From positions 1-49,500 of the forward strand of contig PBIL01000001.1 in the NCBI GenBank assembly GCA_002720475.1: a stretch of DNA of 49,500 nucleotides, in the 5' to 3' direction. The stretch's first letter is position 1. Every line of letters starts with the position of its first letter. A program made the translations under genes and the position numbers. The notes beneath the pieces are model-generated. The model was given only the letters and a program-made list of their open reading frames with translations, was not told the DNA's origin and did no database searches. The stretch comes from Roseovarius sp. GTDB lineage: Bacteria > Pseudomonadota > Alphaproteobacteria > Rhodobacterales > Rhodobacteraceae. Below, piece by piece: positions 8,805-18,533 of this stretch.

Positions 8805-10188
8805 CAGCCTTTGCCGGATCTAACCGGGCAGACGTTGTGAGAGCAGTTCCGCCCTTCGGAAACCTGGTATAGACCAACTCTGTCGGCTTGGAGACTGCGG
8901 GCACGCCGCTGTCCTCCTCCCCCTCCCAGTCGAGGAACCAAACACCGGCCCCCAGAAGGAACATGAAGAACGCATAGGTGACATCCCAGTAATGCACCGT
9001 CCAGCCGGCCATGAAGAGCCCGAAAAGCGTGATCACATATCCCGTGCGGTACCAGCCCACCCGCTCGCTCAGGCCTTGCCGGTAAGCGACGGCAAGGAAG
9101 ATCGAGAAGAACAGCATAAACCACAGGATCCAGACGGGAATGCCGTGCCGCATGGCACCGATGATCCAGAACATGTCAACACTGTCGGACATCCAGTAAG
9201 GGCGCATCCAGTCATTGAATCCGTTGCCGAACAGGGGATATGCGAAGATGTTGTCGGTCCCAAACTGCCAGATCCGGATACGGTTATAGGCCGTCTCCTT
9301 GTTCAGCGCGAGATATTCGACCACGACGTGAAACGGCGTGCGGTTCGACAGGAAATCCACAACGACGAACCCCACCGCCGCCAGCGCGGCAAAGATGTGC
9401 CAGCGCTGGCGCACGGATGTCATCATCCCGTCCCATATTATCACGTTGAGCTGCGCCATCAGCGCCACCAGCGGCCCCGACGAAAGCGAGGTTGCACCCA
9501 CGAACGCAACCACCAGCATCTGACCGACCCGCCGTGTCCAGCGCAGCCCGTAGCCCAGCACGTAATAGACGACCCCGCTCAGACACAGGAAGAACACACC
9601 GAAATGAATCTGGTGCGGAAAGGGGCCCTGGACCCGGTCGAACCCCAGCCGCGGCTCCATTGGGTTGTCGTGATAGGTCGGCCCGATCTTCGAGAAGAGC
9701 GTCAGGATCAGGTCCTCGGCGGTGATCATCTCGTAGATCGTGAAGGGGATCATCACGAGCGACAGCCGGAAGAGCAGCCGCACGATCGCATGGAATGTCT
9801 CGGGTGTGCGGATATAGCAGCGTCCCAGCAAGTAGGCACCCAGCGTCTCGACCCAGAAGATGCCGATCGTTTCATACATCGCGCCAAATCCGTGCACGAC
9901 GGAAAACGACAGCGACGACCACAGGCAGATGCCCACGACACAGATATCAGCCAGCCGGATGCGCCCGGCCCGACCGCCCAGCCAATAGAAGAGCACCGGG
10001 AAGAAGGCGACGAGCAGTGCCAGGCGATATGGGGTCAGGCGCATTGGCCCGACCTGGATGAACAGCGGAGTTACCAGACCGATTACGAATATCCAGACCC
10101 AAGGAGAGGAACGCCCTTGAGCCCGCGCATCGGCATCCGCCTTGTGCTGAGCCGGCGCATAGTTCTGTCCGGTCAGTTCCGCAACCAC
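8722..10188 (-). CDS. Wzy-like O-antigen/exopolysaccharide polymerase (membrane protein)
   Basis: A 488-residue integral membrane protein with about ten to twelve hydrophobic segments between residues 28 and 440. A large periplasmic loop carries NRIRIWQFGTDNIFAYPLFGNG, the pattern seen in O-antigen ligase/polymerase (Wzy_C-like) proteins: a conserved arginine stretch followed by a GxGF/GNG turn. The GTG start at 10188 is supported by AAAGG about 7 bases upstream. The last 50 residues are hydrophilic and overlap the end of the convergent glycosyltransferase. It most likely joins repeat units delivered by the flippase at 5305-6801; ligase activity cannot be excluded. A possible promoter with a TTATAG-like -10 lies in the 160-bp gap upstream. 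Confidence 0.78.
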   Translation of the reverse strand: MVAELTGQNYAPAQHKADADARAQGRSSPWVWIFVIGLVTPLFIQVGPMRLTPYRLALLVAFFPVLFYWLGGRAGRIRLADICVVGICLWSSLSFSVVHGFGAMYETIGIFWVETLGAYLLGRCYIRTPETFHAIVRLLFRLSLVMIPFTIYEMITAEDLILTLFSKIGPTYHDNPMEPRLGFDRVQGPFPHQIHFGVFFLCLSGVVYYVLGYGLRWTRRVGQMLVVAFVGATSLSSGPLVALMAQLNVIIWDGMMTSVRQRWHIFAALAAVGFVVVDFLSNRTPFHVVVEYLALNKETAYNRIRIWQFGTDNIFAYPLFGNGFNDWMRPYWMSDSVDMFWIIGAMRHGIPVWILWFMLFFSIFLAVAYRQGLSERVGWYRTGYVITLFGLFMAGWTVHYWDVTYAFFMFLLGAGVWFLDWEGEEDSGVPAVSKPTELVYTRFPKGGTALTTSARLDPAKAVKKGGAERLPKGAPRSLRQEAAQRARP

Positions 10189-10348
10189 CTCGTTACCTTT
10201 CTGCCAGTCTGACGGCTCGTTCCGCGGTGATCAGTACAGCGCTACTATAATCCCTGACCAGTAAAATAAGCGCCGTTATTCACTCGTGCCAGGGCACAAG
10301 CACGGTGCGTCCGACAGGTTTGGCCGAGATCGTTACTGCGCAATCGTG

Positions 10349-13246
10349 CTAGGCGAGAATTGCGTCATCGGTTGTCACGGATGTTTCCAAGAAGTCGAAA
10401 TCGTCACTGACCTGAAATTCATGCACTTCCCCCTCGAACCAGCGGTTCCAGGCCGTGCCAAGAGACCAGCCCCATTCGTTTCCGCCCGCGCCGACGAAAT
10501 CGAAATCTGTTCCTTGTTCGTCCAGGACCAGAACATCATTCACCACCACCTGCAATCGGTCTGCCTCGGCATCGACCATCACGGTCGCAGTATGACGGTT
10601 CCCGTCATTCAGGCCAAGGCCATCGACCTCGAAGCCTTTCCAGAAGGGATCGTCGTTGTTACCGGCATGCACGCGAAGCCCGTCCCCTTCCAGGGTCAAC
10701 CCGAGCTTGAGATGATTCCAGACCAGCCTCTCGGCTCCACCATCAGCATTGTCACTGACGAAGCCGACTGAGAAGGCAATCTTCTGCGACGCCTCAAAAT
10801 CTGTGAGGCGACCGAGCGAGGCGAAGTCTTTTTTGCCGTCAAAGGAAAGCGCGGAGCCGTCCTCTGTCTCGACAAGATAGGCATCGTCATGCAATCGCAC
10901 CGTATCCGACGTCATGACGGAGGCGACATCCAGTTGGTAGCCGCCGTTGAGCAAGGATCCGGGGACGGCGGATTCCTCTTCCGGAGCAGGCGCATCAACC
11001 GGTTCCGTCGTTGCAGGATCGCTTTCCGGAACGGGGGTCGCGTCCTCGGGCTCCACAGGTTCTGACGTGACGGTGTCTCCATTGTCTGCAGTATTGTCTG
11101 CAGCCGGCGCTTCTTCGGGAGCAGGTTCGGTCACACCCGTATCGGGAGAATCCGGCGGTGAAATGACGTCTTCGGCCGGGCTTGTCTCAGTATCCGATAC
11201 CGGCTCGATAGCACCATCATAGGCTGGATAATCCTGACTGCCCACTTCCAGATCGAAGGCGGTCAGCGTTCCGTCGAAATTCTGCTTGCCCCAAGGATTG
11301 CCAAAATCCAGGCTGCGCGGGTAATCGCCACGCATCCTGCCTTCGATCTCGGTTGCCGCCGCCAGCCGATCATCGACATAGATCATCAAGCTGTTCGTCG
11401 CACCGTCGAATGAAATCCGGACATCGTGATCAGCCCCGTCATTGACAGTGACGCCGGTAGTGGTCAGTGCCTTGGACTCTGCATCGGTCCAAAGCTGCAA
11501 GCTTACCTCGCCCCGCGATGCAACGGAAAGAATAAAGTTGCCATGTACGCGAGCCACCTCGCCGATGCTGCCAAGGGTATCGGCGCGCAAGGTCATCGAC
11601 ATGTCGAAGGATTCTGCCCCGAAAAGTCGTGCGATCTGAGATTTGTCTACGCTCACCACAGAACCTGTCCCACCCAAGTCTATGCCATAGCCAACCTCGG
11701 TGGAGACAGACGCCTTGTCGGTTCCCTCGATGGCCGTGATCGTGCCGTACTCCTGGAACTGGAAAAACCCGGACTGCGGATCATACAACAGGATGTCTGC
11801 GCCCTTGATCCCGATCTCGCTTGTCGCCTTTGCTGTCGCCCCGTCCGCAGCTACAGCAGTCAAGGTCACCTGATAACGGCCCGCATCGGCATATGTGTGT
11901 CGCACCACCTGCCCTGTCCCGACGGTGCCATCCCCAAAATCCCAGATGAACTCGGCATCAGTGACCGGCCCCTCTGGTCCACGGGTCTGATCGGCGCGCA
12001 GAATCAGACCCCCGATTTCATCCTCTGCATGTTCGACCTTGAAGATTGGTGTCAGACGGTCGGATTCTTCGTCGAGATGCATCAGGGGCGATCCAAGCCC
12101 GTCGGCCACACTGCCGGGCAACAGGATCTTTTCCCAAAGATCGCTGCCTTCCAACCGGCTATCGGCGAAAATCTTCCCAACAAAGTTTGCTGCATTCGGG
12201 TCATCGTGATCCACATCAATGTTGTTCTTGAAGATGATTCCCTTTTCGGCCAGGGCCTGCTGTTGAGCCTCTCCGAAAAAGGTCGACACGATATTATCCT
12301 CGAGGCGGATGTTTTTTGTCCCGTCGGTCAAGACCAATTGAGACCCTTGCTTCTCGACACCATCAGCATTCAGGATCGTGTTACGCGAGATCGTAGCATC
12401 GGAAACATTCTCGAAACGTACCGCCTGCCCGGTACTGCTATGGATGACATTGCCTTCGACAACGACATTCGTGAAACCAACCTCATTGAGATTATCATCA
12501 AGATAGATACCTAGCAGCGAGCCGCCCTCCTCGTCGGAGAAGACGTTGTTGGTGATGGTGATATTCGACATCGGCTGCCCGCCGGGCTGGGTCCAGAGAT
12601 GGACGTAATCGCCGTGATCGCCGGCACCACCCATTTTCCATGGATTTGAATCGTGGAAATAGTTGCCGTCTATAATCAAATCGGAACCACCACCAGCAAG
12701 GGGAGAGGTTCGAAGATCGTAGATTTCGTTGTTCAGTATTGCATTGCCATCGCCTGACGTCACAATGCCTCTGTTGAAATGCGAGATGTCGTTATTCTCG
12801 ATCACGATATTTGTGCCTGTGATGGTGATCGCCCGGCCAATCGGCTCGCCGAGAATGCCAGATGCCCCCTGCTCTCCGGGTTCGGAGTCCGGAGAAACAC
12901 CGGCAATCGAATCGCCGCCTTCGACCTTGCTGTTACGCAGGGTAATGTTCGAGACGCCTTGAACCGCCCGGAATGCACTGGACCATTCAACGGTGCCCTC
13001 GGTCGGCGTGAAGTCGATGAAAAGTGAATCGAAGGTTAGGTTCGAGGATTCAATTATATTGATTGTGTTGAACACGGCTGGGTCGGCCGCCTCTGCGGAT
13101 CTGATCGTGACCTCGGAATCGAAATCGAGGCCCCGTAGCGACAGGTTGCCATAGTCGCCCGCCGCAAGCTCGATGACATCGCCGCCCGATGCGCCGCTGA
13201 GCACGGCTTGCAAATCGGTCGCGGACGAAACGGTGTAGGTGGTCAT
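10349..13246 (-). CDS. Large acidic parallel beta-helix / PKD / LamG protein, possible type I secretion cargo
   Basis: A 965-residue acidic protein in modules. Residues 1-370 are a right-handed parallel beta-helix with many N-x-I/V ladder repeats, such as NNDISHFNRGIV and NNVFSDEEGG, as in pectate lyases and alginate epimerases. Residues about 430-510 are a PKD domain (WDFGDGTVGTG then HTYADAGRYQVTLTA). About 520-690 is a LamG/concanavalin-like fold, then a Pro/Glu/Thr/Asp-rich linker, then a second LamG-like domain to the end. I start at 13246, where GGAG lies 8-11 bases upstream; the frame extends further upstream without support. There is no N-terminal signal peptide, and an acidic C-terminus ends in TSVTTDDAILA. 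With a type I secretion operon 2.4 kb away, export by that route is a reasonable inference. RTX nonapeptides are absent. Substrate and enzymatic activity are unknown. Confidence 0.82.
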   Translation of the reverse strand: MTTYTVSSATDLQAVLSGASGGDVIELAAGDYGNLSLRGLDFDSEVTIRSAEAADPAVFNTINIIESSNLTFDSLFIDFTPTEGTVEWSSAFRAVQGVSNITLRNSKVEGGDSIAGVSPDSEPGEQGASGILGEPIGRAITITGTNIVIENNDISHFNRGIVTSGDGNAILNNEIYDLRTSPLAGGGSDLIIDGNYFHDSNPWKMGGAGDHGDYVHLWTQPGGQPMSNITITNNVFSDEEGGSLLGIYLDDNLNEVGFTNVVVEGNVIHSSTGQAVRFENVSDATISRNTILNADGVEKQGSQLVLTDGTKNIRLEDNIVSTFFGEAQQQALAEKGIIFKNNIDVDHDDPNAANFVGKIFADSRLEGSDLWEKILLPGSVADGLGSPLMHLDEESDRLTPIFKVEHAEDEIGGLILRADQTRGPEGPVTDAEFIWDFGDGTVGTGQVVRHTYADAGRYQVTLTAVAADGATAKATSEIGIKGADILLYDPQSGFFQFQEYGTITAIEGTDKASVSTEVGYGIDLGGTGSVVSVDKSQIARLFGAESFDMSMTLRADTLGSIGEVARVHGNFILSVASRGEVSLQLWTDAESKALTTTGVTVNDGADHDVRISFDGATNSLMIYVDDRLAAATEIEGRMRGDYPRSLDFGNPWGKQNFDGTLTAFDLEVGSQDYPAYDGAIEPVSDTETSPAEDVISPPDSPDTGVTEPAPEEAPAADNTADNGDTVTSEPVEPEDATPVPESDPATTEPVDAPAPEEESAVPGSLLNGGYQLDVASVMTSDTVRLHDDAYLVETEDGSALSFDGKKDFASLGRLTDFEASQKIAFSVGFVSDNADGGAERLVWNHLKLGLTLEGDGLRVHAGNNDDPFWKGFEVDGLGLNDGNRHTATVMVDAEADRLQVVVNDVLVLDEQGTDFDFVGAGGNEWGWSLGTAWNRWFEGEVHEFQVSDDFDFLETSVTTDDAILA

Positions 13247-13405
13247 ACTGTTCTCCTTTCCAAACCCTCCGACCGAGTCGGCCGCTCTTAGACAGGCAGC
13301 AAGGTGACCATCCAATATGGCAACATCACGGTCATAGAACGAGAGAATGTGGCAAGATGACTCCTCGTCATTGACTAGTTCGGTGGGCGCTGCGCGCGAT
13401 ACAAT

Positions 13406-14857
13406 CTAACGGCGCATCTTGCGAAACTTTCGGACAATCAGTTGCGGACGCCGCGCGGCGCGTCCGATCTGTTTCAACAGGTCCTGCAGGGCCCCCTGGC
13501 TGTTGAAGGGATAGGACAAGAGCTCCGGCCAGTGCATGCGGATGATCCCGGTCGTCAGCCTGCTCTGGCGTTTCCATGCGTCAGGAAGGCCAAGCATCAG
13601 CTTGACAGTCTTCGTTGTGCCTATCGGATTGTGGCGCACCAGTGACGGATCTGAAAAGAACTGAGCGCTCGACCAGGGCCCCATCCGATGTTCCAGATAG
13701 GCCAGATCGAGTTCCGAAAGTGAATCCGTCGTCGGAAGAGCCCGCCGCCAGGATTCAAATCGCTCTTGGAGCTCGGTCACTGTTGGCAATCCCATCCTGC
13801 CCGTGAGAATCTCGGCAGAAAGATTCGTGTCTGCCGTATCGGTCTTACGCCATAGGAACGCTCTGCCGATTTCGCCGTTCAGGCCACCCACGAAATCATA
13901 ATCATTGGCAAGATGCCCAAGCGTTGGATGGAAGAACTTGTTGGGCCCGCCCACGCAATGCCCCCCCCGGCGCATGTAGCGCGCCACGGCCGCCTCATCG
14001 GCGACCACCCGAGGCAGCATGCGATGGGTCAGGCCAAGCTCGCGGGCCATGCGTTGCGAGAGCACCGTGTCATCGGCACGCGGAGTGTCGCCTTCCAGCG
14101 TGACGAACTCGATCGCGTCGAGATAGGGACGCGCGCAGGCGAGCATGACCCGTGTCTCATGTCCCGCTGTCAGAGCCTGGGCAATCTTTTTCGGCCCGTT
14201 GAGCAAGGCTTCGAGCTGAATACGGATGATCCGGGAAATTTCCTCCAGACTGCTCTCGGGCGATGAGGTTCGCGCGATATCCCCGAGGGGCCAGTATCGT
14301 CTCTGGCTCCAGTCCCGCAGGTCTAGAACATGATTGGGCAGCAACCGCTCGATCCCCTCATGGGCGGTCAGCCCCCCCGGAAACCAGCCATCATTCTCGA
14401 TATCCAGCGCCGCATAGAGATCGTGACGGAAAAGCGTTTCATAATCCGCGTCCGACAGGATCGCATCCGCCGTCGATCCGGCCATGCCTTTCTCAGGCGA
14501 ATAGACGCAAGGGACCTGGGCTGCACAGTCAGGATAAACCCTGCTTTCACCGGAAAGGGTCAGCAGGAGAAGGAAGCGGCCGCCAAGCCGGTCAAGGATC
14601 GCCTCTGCTGCCGCGTCAATCTCCGAGGAGGCCGGAATAGCCACCGTCAACGGCCCCGACAGGACACACCGATCCTGCAGATCGATCGGAAAGCCCATGA
14701 GCAGACCGATCCGTGCACCGGAGGCATCGAGAATGTCGAAGATGCCGAGATCGGGATGCGCGCGCACATGGATGTCATTGCCCGTGGCGGTCAGTTCTGG
14801 CCTGATCGTGAACTGGCGCGGGGCAAGTGAGACGTCGGTAGTGAATGTCAGGTTCAT
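13406..14857 (-). CDS. Asparagine synthetase-like protein with altered ATP loop
   Basis: A 483-residue protein that resembles the C-terminal synthetase half of AsnB-type enzymes. Where AsnB has the pyrophosphate loop SGGxDS, this protein reads LTAGHETRVML (about residue 225). Regions that normally bind AMP follow it (FVTLEG, DTVLSQRMARELGLTHRMLP). The N-terminus lacks the catalytic Cys2 of the glutaminase domain. Such proteins are common in exopolysaccharide clusters, where they are thought to amidate or otherwise modify sugars, but the altered loop makes ATP chemistry doubtful here. A GGAG ribosome binding site lies 7 bases before the ATG. It is followed upstream by a methyltransferase 21 bases away, so the two genes are probably one unit. 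Confidence 0.65.
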   Translation of the reverse strand: MNLTFTTDVSLAPRQFTIRPELTATGNDIHVRAHPDLGIFDILDASGARIGLLMGFPIDLQDRCVLSGPLTVAIPASSEIDAAAEAILDRLGGRFLLLLTLSGESRVYPDCAAQVPCVYSPEKGMAGSTADAILSDADYETLFRHDLYAALDIENDGWFPGGLTAHEGIERLLPNHVLDLRDWSQRRYWPLGDIARTSSPESSLEEISRIIRIQLEALLNGPKKIAQALTAGHETRVMLACARPYLDAIEFVTLEGDTPRADDTVLSQRMARELGLTHRMLPRVVADEAAVARYMRRGGHCVGGPNKFFHPTLGHLANDYDFVGGLNGEIGRAFLWRKTDTADTNLSAEILTGRMGLPTVTELQERFESWRRALPTTDSLSELDLAYLEHRMGPWSSAQFFSDPSLVRHNPIGTTKTVKLMLGLPDAWKRQSRLTTGIIRMHWPELLSYPFNSQGALQDLLKQIGRAARRPQLIVRKFRKMRR

Positions 14858-14878
14858 GATCGCTCCAACACAACGACT

Positions 14879-15550
14879 TCAGTCTGCCGACCGCATCGCA
14901 ATAACCGATTTCGAGAAACCCAGGACTCTTTCCTTCCTGATCTTCCCGTCGGGGAAGAATCCTTGCATCAGGAACGGGCTGATGATCCGGGTATGATCCA
15001 CGCGCGGCAGGGCCATGTCGAAGGTACATTTACGCGCGTAGCCGACATTCATCCTTGTGAAGAACCAGATCCGCCGAGTATCCGACAGCCAGTGGAAGAA
15101 CGGCACGCCGTAATGGGGCTCGATCGGGAACCAGTAGTTGGGTGTCTGGACATAGTAGAACCTGCCGACACGCCGGGTCTCGTCCGCAAAGCGCTTCATG
15201 TTCTGGTAGCTGCCGACATGCTCGATCACGCTGTTGGAATGGACGACGTCGAAGGCGTTGTCCGGGAACTCGGGCATGTGGCAGGCATCCCCGACAACGC
15301 AAGTGATCCGCAAGTCCGGACTCGGCTGCGCATAGGTCTCCAGTTCGGTCCGGAAGTTCAGGCAGGTGATCCTGACCTTGTCCCGCAGGTCCGGGGCCAG
15401 GATCGCCCAATAGTCCGGGCGTCCACCGGCATCGAGGATCGACACCTCCGGCTGTGTCTCGAGAATGCGGCGCAAGAGCGCGTCGAAGACCTGGAACCGC
15501 CTGTTTCGGAAATGCCTTTGCAGCCGGTAGAAAAGCCTGCCCCGTTTCAT
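14879..15550 (-). CDS. Class I SAM-dependent methyltransferase
   Basis: A 223-residue methyltransferase of the Methyltransf_11 type. Motif I reads VSILDAGGRPDYWAIL (residues about 36-50). The acidic end of strand 2 is in the CLNFRTELETY area, and the post-motif FDVVHSNSVIEHVGSY is the typical strand-4 signature. The C-terminal half contains a hydrophobic, aromatic-rich stretch (YVQTPNYWFPIEPHYGVPFFHW) often seen in methyltransferases of polysaccharide loci. It may O-methylate a sugar or end-cap the chain. The start has a GAGGA ribosome binding site about 8 bases upstream. It is the first gene of a minus-strand pair with the asparagine synthetase-like gene. The substrate is unknown. Confidence 0.82.
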   Translation of the reverse strand: MKRGRLFYRLQRHFRNRRFQVFDALLRRILETQPEVSILDAGGRPDYWAILAPDLRDKVRITCLNFRTELETYAQPSPDLRITCVVGDACHMPEFPDNAFDVVHSNSVIEHVGSYQNMKRFADETRRVGRFYYVQTPNYWFPIEPHYGVPFFHWLSDTRRIWFFTRMNVGYARKCTFDMALPRVDHTRIISPFLMQGFFPDGKIRKERVLGFSKSVIAMRSAD

Positions 15551-15656
15551 GCAATATCCTCTTCGTCAACGTAGCGGCCTGCGAGTAACGGGTCACAGGC
15601 GTATCCTCGGTCCTGTCTTAAGGTATTCCTGGCGCGATTGTCCCGATCAAAAGGAC

Positions 15657-17051
15657 TTATCCCCCGGCGGCCTGCCCCTCCCCCGCCCCGTGCCCCGAGC
15701 CCAGGTTCACATTGAGCTCGACGAAGCTGCGCCCCACGCGGCGCAGCGTGGTGGCGAGGGTGGTGTTGGCCTCGGCGACGTCCTGTTCGGCCTCGATCAG
15801 GTCGCGGATCGTGGCACCGTCGCGGGTGACGATCTGGCGGGTGAGGGTCACCACCTCCTGGTAGAGCCGCACCGTCTCTTCCGCCGCGCGCTGCGCCGAG
15901 AGCGCGGCGGCATATTCGGCGAGCGAGGTCTCGACATCGCGGATCGCCCCGAGCACGGTCAGTTTCCATTGGGTATGCGCCTGACGGACGAGCGACTCGC
16001 GCTGCTCCACGCTGGCGCGGCGCGCGGTATTGGGCAGGACCGGGAAGGTGAGCGCGGGGCCGAAGAAATACTCGGTCCCCGCGGAGCCCGAGAGCGAGCT
16101 GCGCGTGATCGTGCCGCTCAGCGACAGCTGCGGATAGAGATCGGCCCGCGCCGCGGCCACGTCGCGGAAGGCGGCGTAATAGCGGCGCTCGGCCACGCGG
16201 ATGTCGGCGCGGTTGCGCAGCAGATCCGCGGGGATCCCCACCTCGGGCGAGAGGGAGACGCGCGGCTGGCGCGCGCCCTTGTCGAGGTCGATCCCGAGCG
16301 TGCCGGGAACCTTGCCCGCCAGCACGGCGATCTCGTTCCGGGCGGCCTCGATGGCGGCGCGGATCTCGGGGATCTCCGCCCGGGTCTCGGAGACGAGCGC
16401 GCGCGCCCTGACCACGTCGACCTGGGTCGCGGCATTGCCCTGCTGCAGCCGCTCGATCAGCTCCAGCGTCTGACGCCGCGAGGCGAGTTCGGACTGGCGC
16501 AGCGCGAGGCTCGTCTGCTGATAGCGCAGATCGACATAGGCATTGGCAATGTTGAGCAGGAGCAGCAGCCGCGCGGCATCGACCTCGGCATCGGCCACCT
16601 CGATGCGGGCGCCCGCCGCGTCGATCTGCGCCCGCCGCCCGCCATAGATATCGACGATCCATTCGAACCCGAGCGTGGCCTCGGCGCGGCTGTCGGTCCT
16701 GCCATTCTCGTCGCGCTCGCCCCCCGCCCGCGCCCGGGGCGAGAGAAAGGCCGCCTGCGGCACGGTGCGCTGGATCGCCTCGGCCTCGGTCACGCGCTCG
16801 CGGGCGATGTCGAGATCGAGATTGCCGGCAAGCCCCGTCTCGACCAGGGCATCGAGCGTGGGATCGCGGAAGGTCTTCCACCATTCGGCATTGCTGAGCA
16901 GCACCGGGCTGCTGTCGCGGGCGGATTTGTAGGAGGACAGGAAGGCAAAGCGCGGGGCATGGTAGGGCACGTCCGAACAGCCCGCCAGAAACGCAAGCCC
17001 GGAGAGAACGGAGAATGTGCGTGACGTCCTGCGCCAGGCCCGGCCCGTCAT
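15657..17051 (-). CDS. TolC/NodT-family outer membrane efflux lipoprotein
   Basis: A 464-residue outer-membrane factor. The N-terminus is a lipoprotein signal with a lipobox LAGC at about residues 22-25. Then come two repeats of the long alpha-helical OEP domain, rich in Ala, Glu, Arg and Gln (for example VTEAEAIQRTVPQAAFL and AEQDVAEANTTLATTLRRVG). The start at 17051 places the signal correctly and has AGGA 8 bases upstream; longer frames add non-signal residues. It lies 158 bases after the HlyD-type adaptor gene on the same strand, and with the ABC exporter before it completes a type I secretion system. It would form the trimeric channel-tunnel through the outer membrane. Confidence 0.9.
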   Translation of the reverse strand: MTGRAWRRTSRTFSVLSGLAFLAGCSDVPYHAPRFAFLSSYKSARDSSPVLLSNAEWWKTFRDPTLDALVETGLAGNLDLDIARERVTEAEAIQRTVPQAAFLSPRARAGGERDENGRTDSRAEATLGFEWIVDIYGGRRAQIDAAGARIEVADAEVDAARLLLLLNIANAYVDLRYQQTSLALRQSELASRRQTLELIERLQQGNAATQVDVVRARALVSETRAEIPEIRAAIEAARNEIAVLAGKVPGTLGIDLDKGARQPRVSLSPEVGIPADLLRNRADIRVAERRYYAAFRDVAAARADLYPQLSLSGTITRSSLSGSAGTEYFFGPALTFPVLPNTARRASVEQRESLVRQAHTQWKLTVLGAIRDVETSLAEYAAALSAQRAAEETVRLYQEVVTLTRQIVTRDGATIRDLIEAEQDVAEANTTLATTLRRVGRSFVELNVNLGSGHGAGEGQAAGG

Positions 17052-17209
17052 GAAATATCCTGCCTCACTGCCCATGCGCCCCGGTTTCTGGCACCGGTTT
17101 GTCACATGCGACCACTCGCGCCCAGAATGGTGCAAAACCCTCTTGAAAACAAGCCGTGCGTCGGGAACGGGTGCCGTTGTGCCCCCGGCGCATCACCCCT
17201 GCGGCCCGT

Positions 17210-18523
17210 TCAGTCGTCGCGGAAGGCGCGGCGCAGCTGGTCGCTGAGCGGGCGGGTCAGGTAGCTCAGCACCGTGCGCTCCCCGGTCTGCAGGAAGGCC
17301 TCGATCGGCATGCCGGGCAGGATCTCGTGGTCCCCGAGACGCGCCATCTCCTCGGGCGCGATGGTGAGGGTGACCCTGTAGAAGCTCTGCCCGGTGGACG
17401 GATCGGTGACGGCGTCGGGCGAGATGCCCGAGACCGTGGCGAAGATCTCCGGCGTGGTGCGGGTGCTGAAGGCGGTGAAGACAACCTTGGCGCGCTGCCC
17501 CTCCGCCACCTGGTCGATCGCATTGGGATCGACGCGGATCTCGAACTCCACCCCCTCCGAGACCGGGATCACCTGCAGGATCGTCTCGCCCGGCGGCACC
17601 ACGCTGCCCGCGTTGAACACCTGCATCTCATGCACGATCCCATCCACGGGCGACAGGATCTCGATCCGGTCGAGCTGTTTCTGCGCGGTGACGATCTGCA
17701 GGAGCAATTCCTCGCTCTCCATCATCTTCTCGCGCAGGTCGGTGACCACCTGCTCCTTGAACTGCCGTTCGGCCTGGAGGATCTCCAGCTCGGTATCGCG
17801 GATCGAATTGCGGATCCGGGCCAGTTCGGACTGATGCTCGGCGATCTCGCCCAGAAGGCGGGCGCGTTCGCGTTGCAGTTCGAGCACCTGCCCCTCGCGC
17901 GCCAACCCCTCGGCATGGAGCGCGCTGACATCGGCCAGTTCCTTCTCGATGAAATTCAGCTGCTCGCGCTTGGCGGTGATCAGCCCGTCCACACCGGAGA
18001 TCTGGTTGTGGAACTGCGCCGCCTTCTCGGCGAGCTGGTCCTTGCGCCCCTTGATCACCTCGCGGCGCGCCTCGAAGATCTGCCGCTGCCCGGCATTGAT
18101 CTTCTCGAGCGGCAGGCCGTCGAGATAGGTCGTGTCGTAATCGAAGACCAGATCGGGTGCCGTCACCTGCTCGGCCTGCAGCCGGCTGATCTCGGCGCGG
18201 GTCTCGGCCAGGCGGTTGCGATACATCTCGAGATTGATCCGCAGGAGCGTGGGATCGAGCCGCAGGAGCAGATCGCCCGCCCGCACCATGTCGCCGTCGG
18301 AGACGCGGATCTCCTCGACGATCCCGCCATCGAGGCTCTGCACGATCTTGGGCTTGCCGCGCACCACCGCCGCACCCGGGGCAATGACCGCGCCGCTGAT
18401 CTGCGTGACATAGGCCCAGCCGAAGAGCAGCGTCAGCAGGGCCAGCCCGGCGAGTGTGCCGAGACGGCCTGCGCGCGTCAGGTCGGTCCTGAGCGGCGGG
18501 GCGGCGAAGGTGTCGGCCGTCAT
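17210..18523 (-). CDS. Type I secretion membrane fusion protein, HlyD family (PrsE/AprE-like)
   Basis: A 437-residue periplasmic adaptor. A short cytoplasmic tail is followed by one membrane segment (TLAGLALLTLLFGWAYVTQI, about residues 24-43). A lipoyl-like half-domain comes next (KIVQSLDGGIVEEIRVSDGDMVRAGDLLLRLD), then a long coiled coil (about 100-290). The second lipoyl half and beta-barrel are ILSPVDGIVHEMQVFNAGSVV and on. This is the architecture of HlyD/PrsE/AprE. The ATG at 18523 has GGGGAG in front of it and lies 10 bases after the stop of the ABC exporter gene. It links the inner-membrane ABC protein to the TolC-like lipoprotein encoded downstream. Confidence 0.92.
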   Translation of the reverse strand: MTADTFAAPPLRTDLTRAGRLGTLAGLALLTLLFGWAYVTQISGAVIAPGAAVVRGKPKIVQSLDGGIVEEIRVSDGDMVRAGDLLLRLDPTLLRINLEMYRNRLAETRAEISRLQAEQVTAPDLVFDYDTTYLDGLPLEKINAGQRQIFEARREVIKGRKDQLAEKAAQFHNQISGVDGLITAKREQLNFIEKELADVSALHAEGLAREGQVLELQRERARLLGEIAEHQSELARIRNSIRDTELEILQAERQFKEQVVTDLREKMMESEELLLQIVTAQKQLDRIEILSPVDGIVHEMQVFNAGSVVPPGETILQVIPVSEGVEFEIRVDPNAIDQVAEGQRAKVVFTAFSTRTTPEIFATVSGISPDAVTDPSTGQSFYRVTLTIAPEEMARLGDHEILPGMPIEAFLQTGERTVLSYLTRPLSDQLRRAFRDD

Positions 18524-18533
18524 TCTCCCCTCC

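Noticed and set aside
10189-10348. GTGCC/GGCAC repeat as terminator of the beta-helix gene
   Set aside because: Arms are short and no U-run follows; not enough to call.
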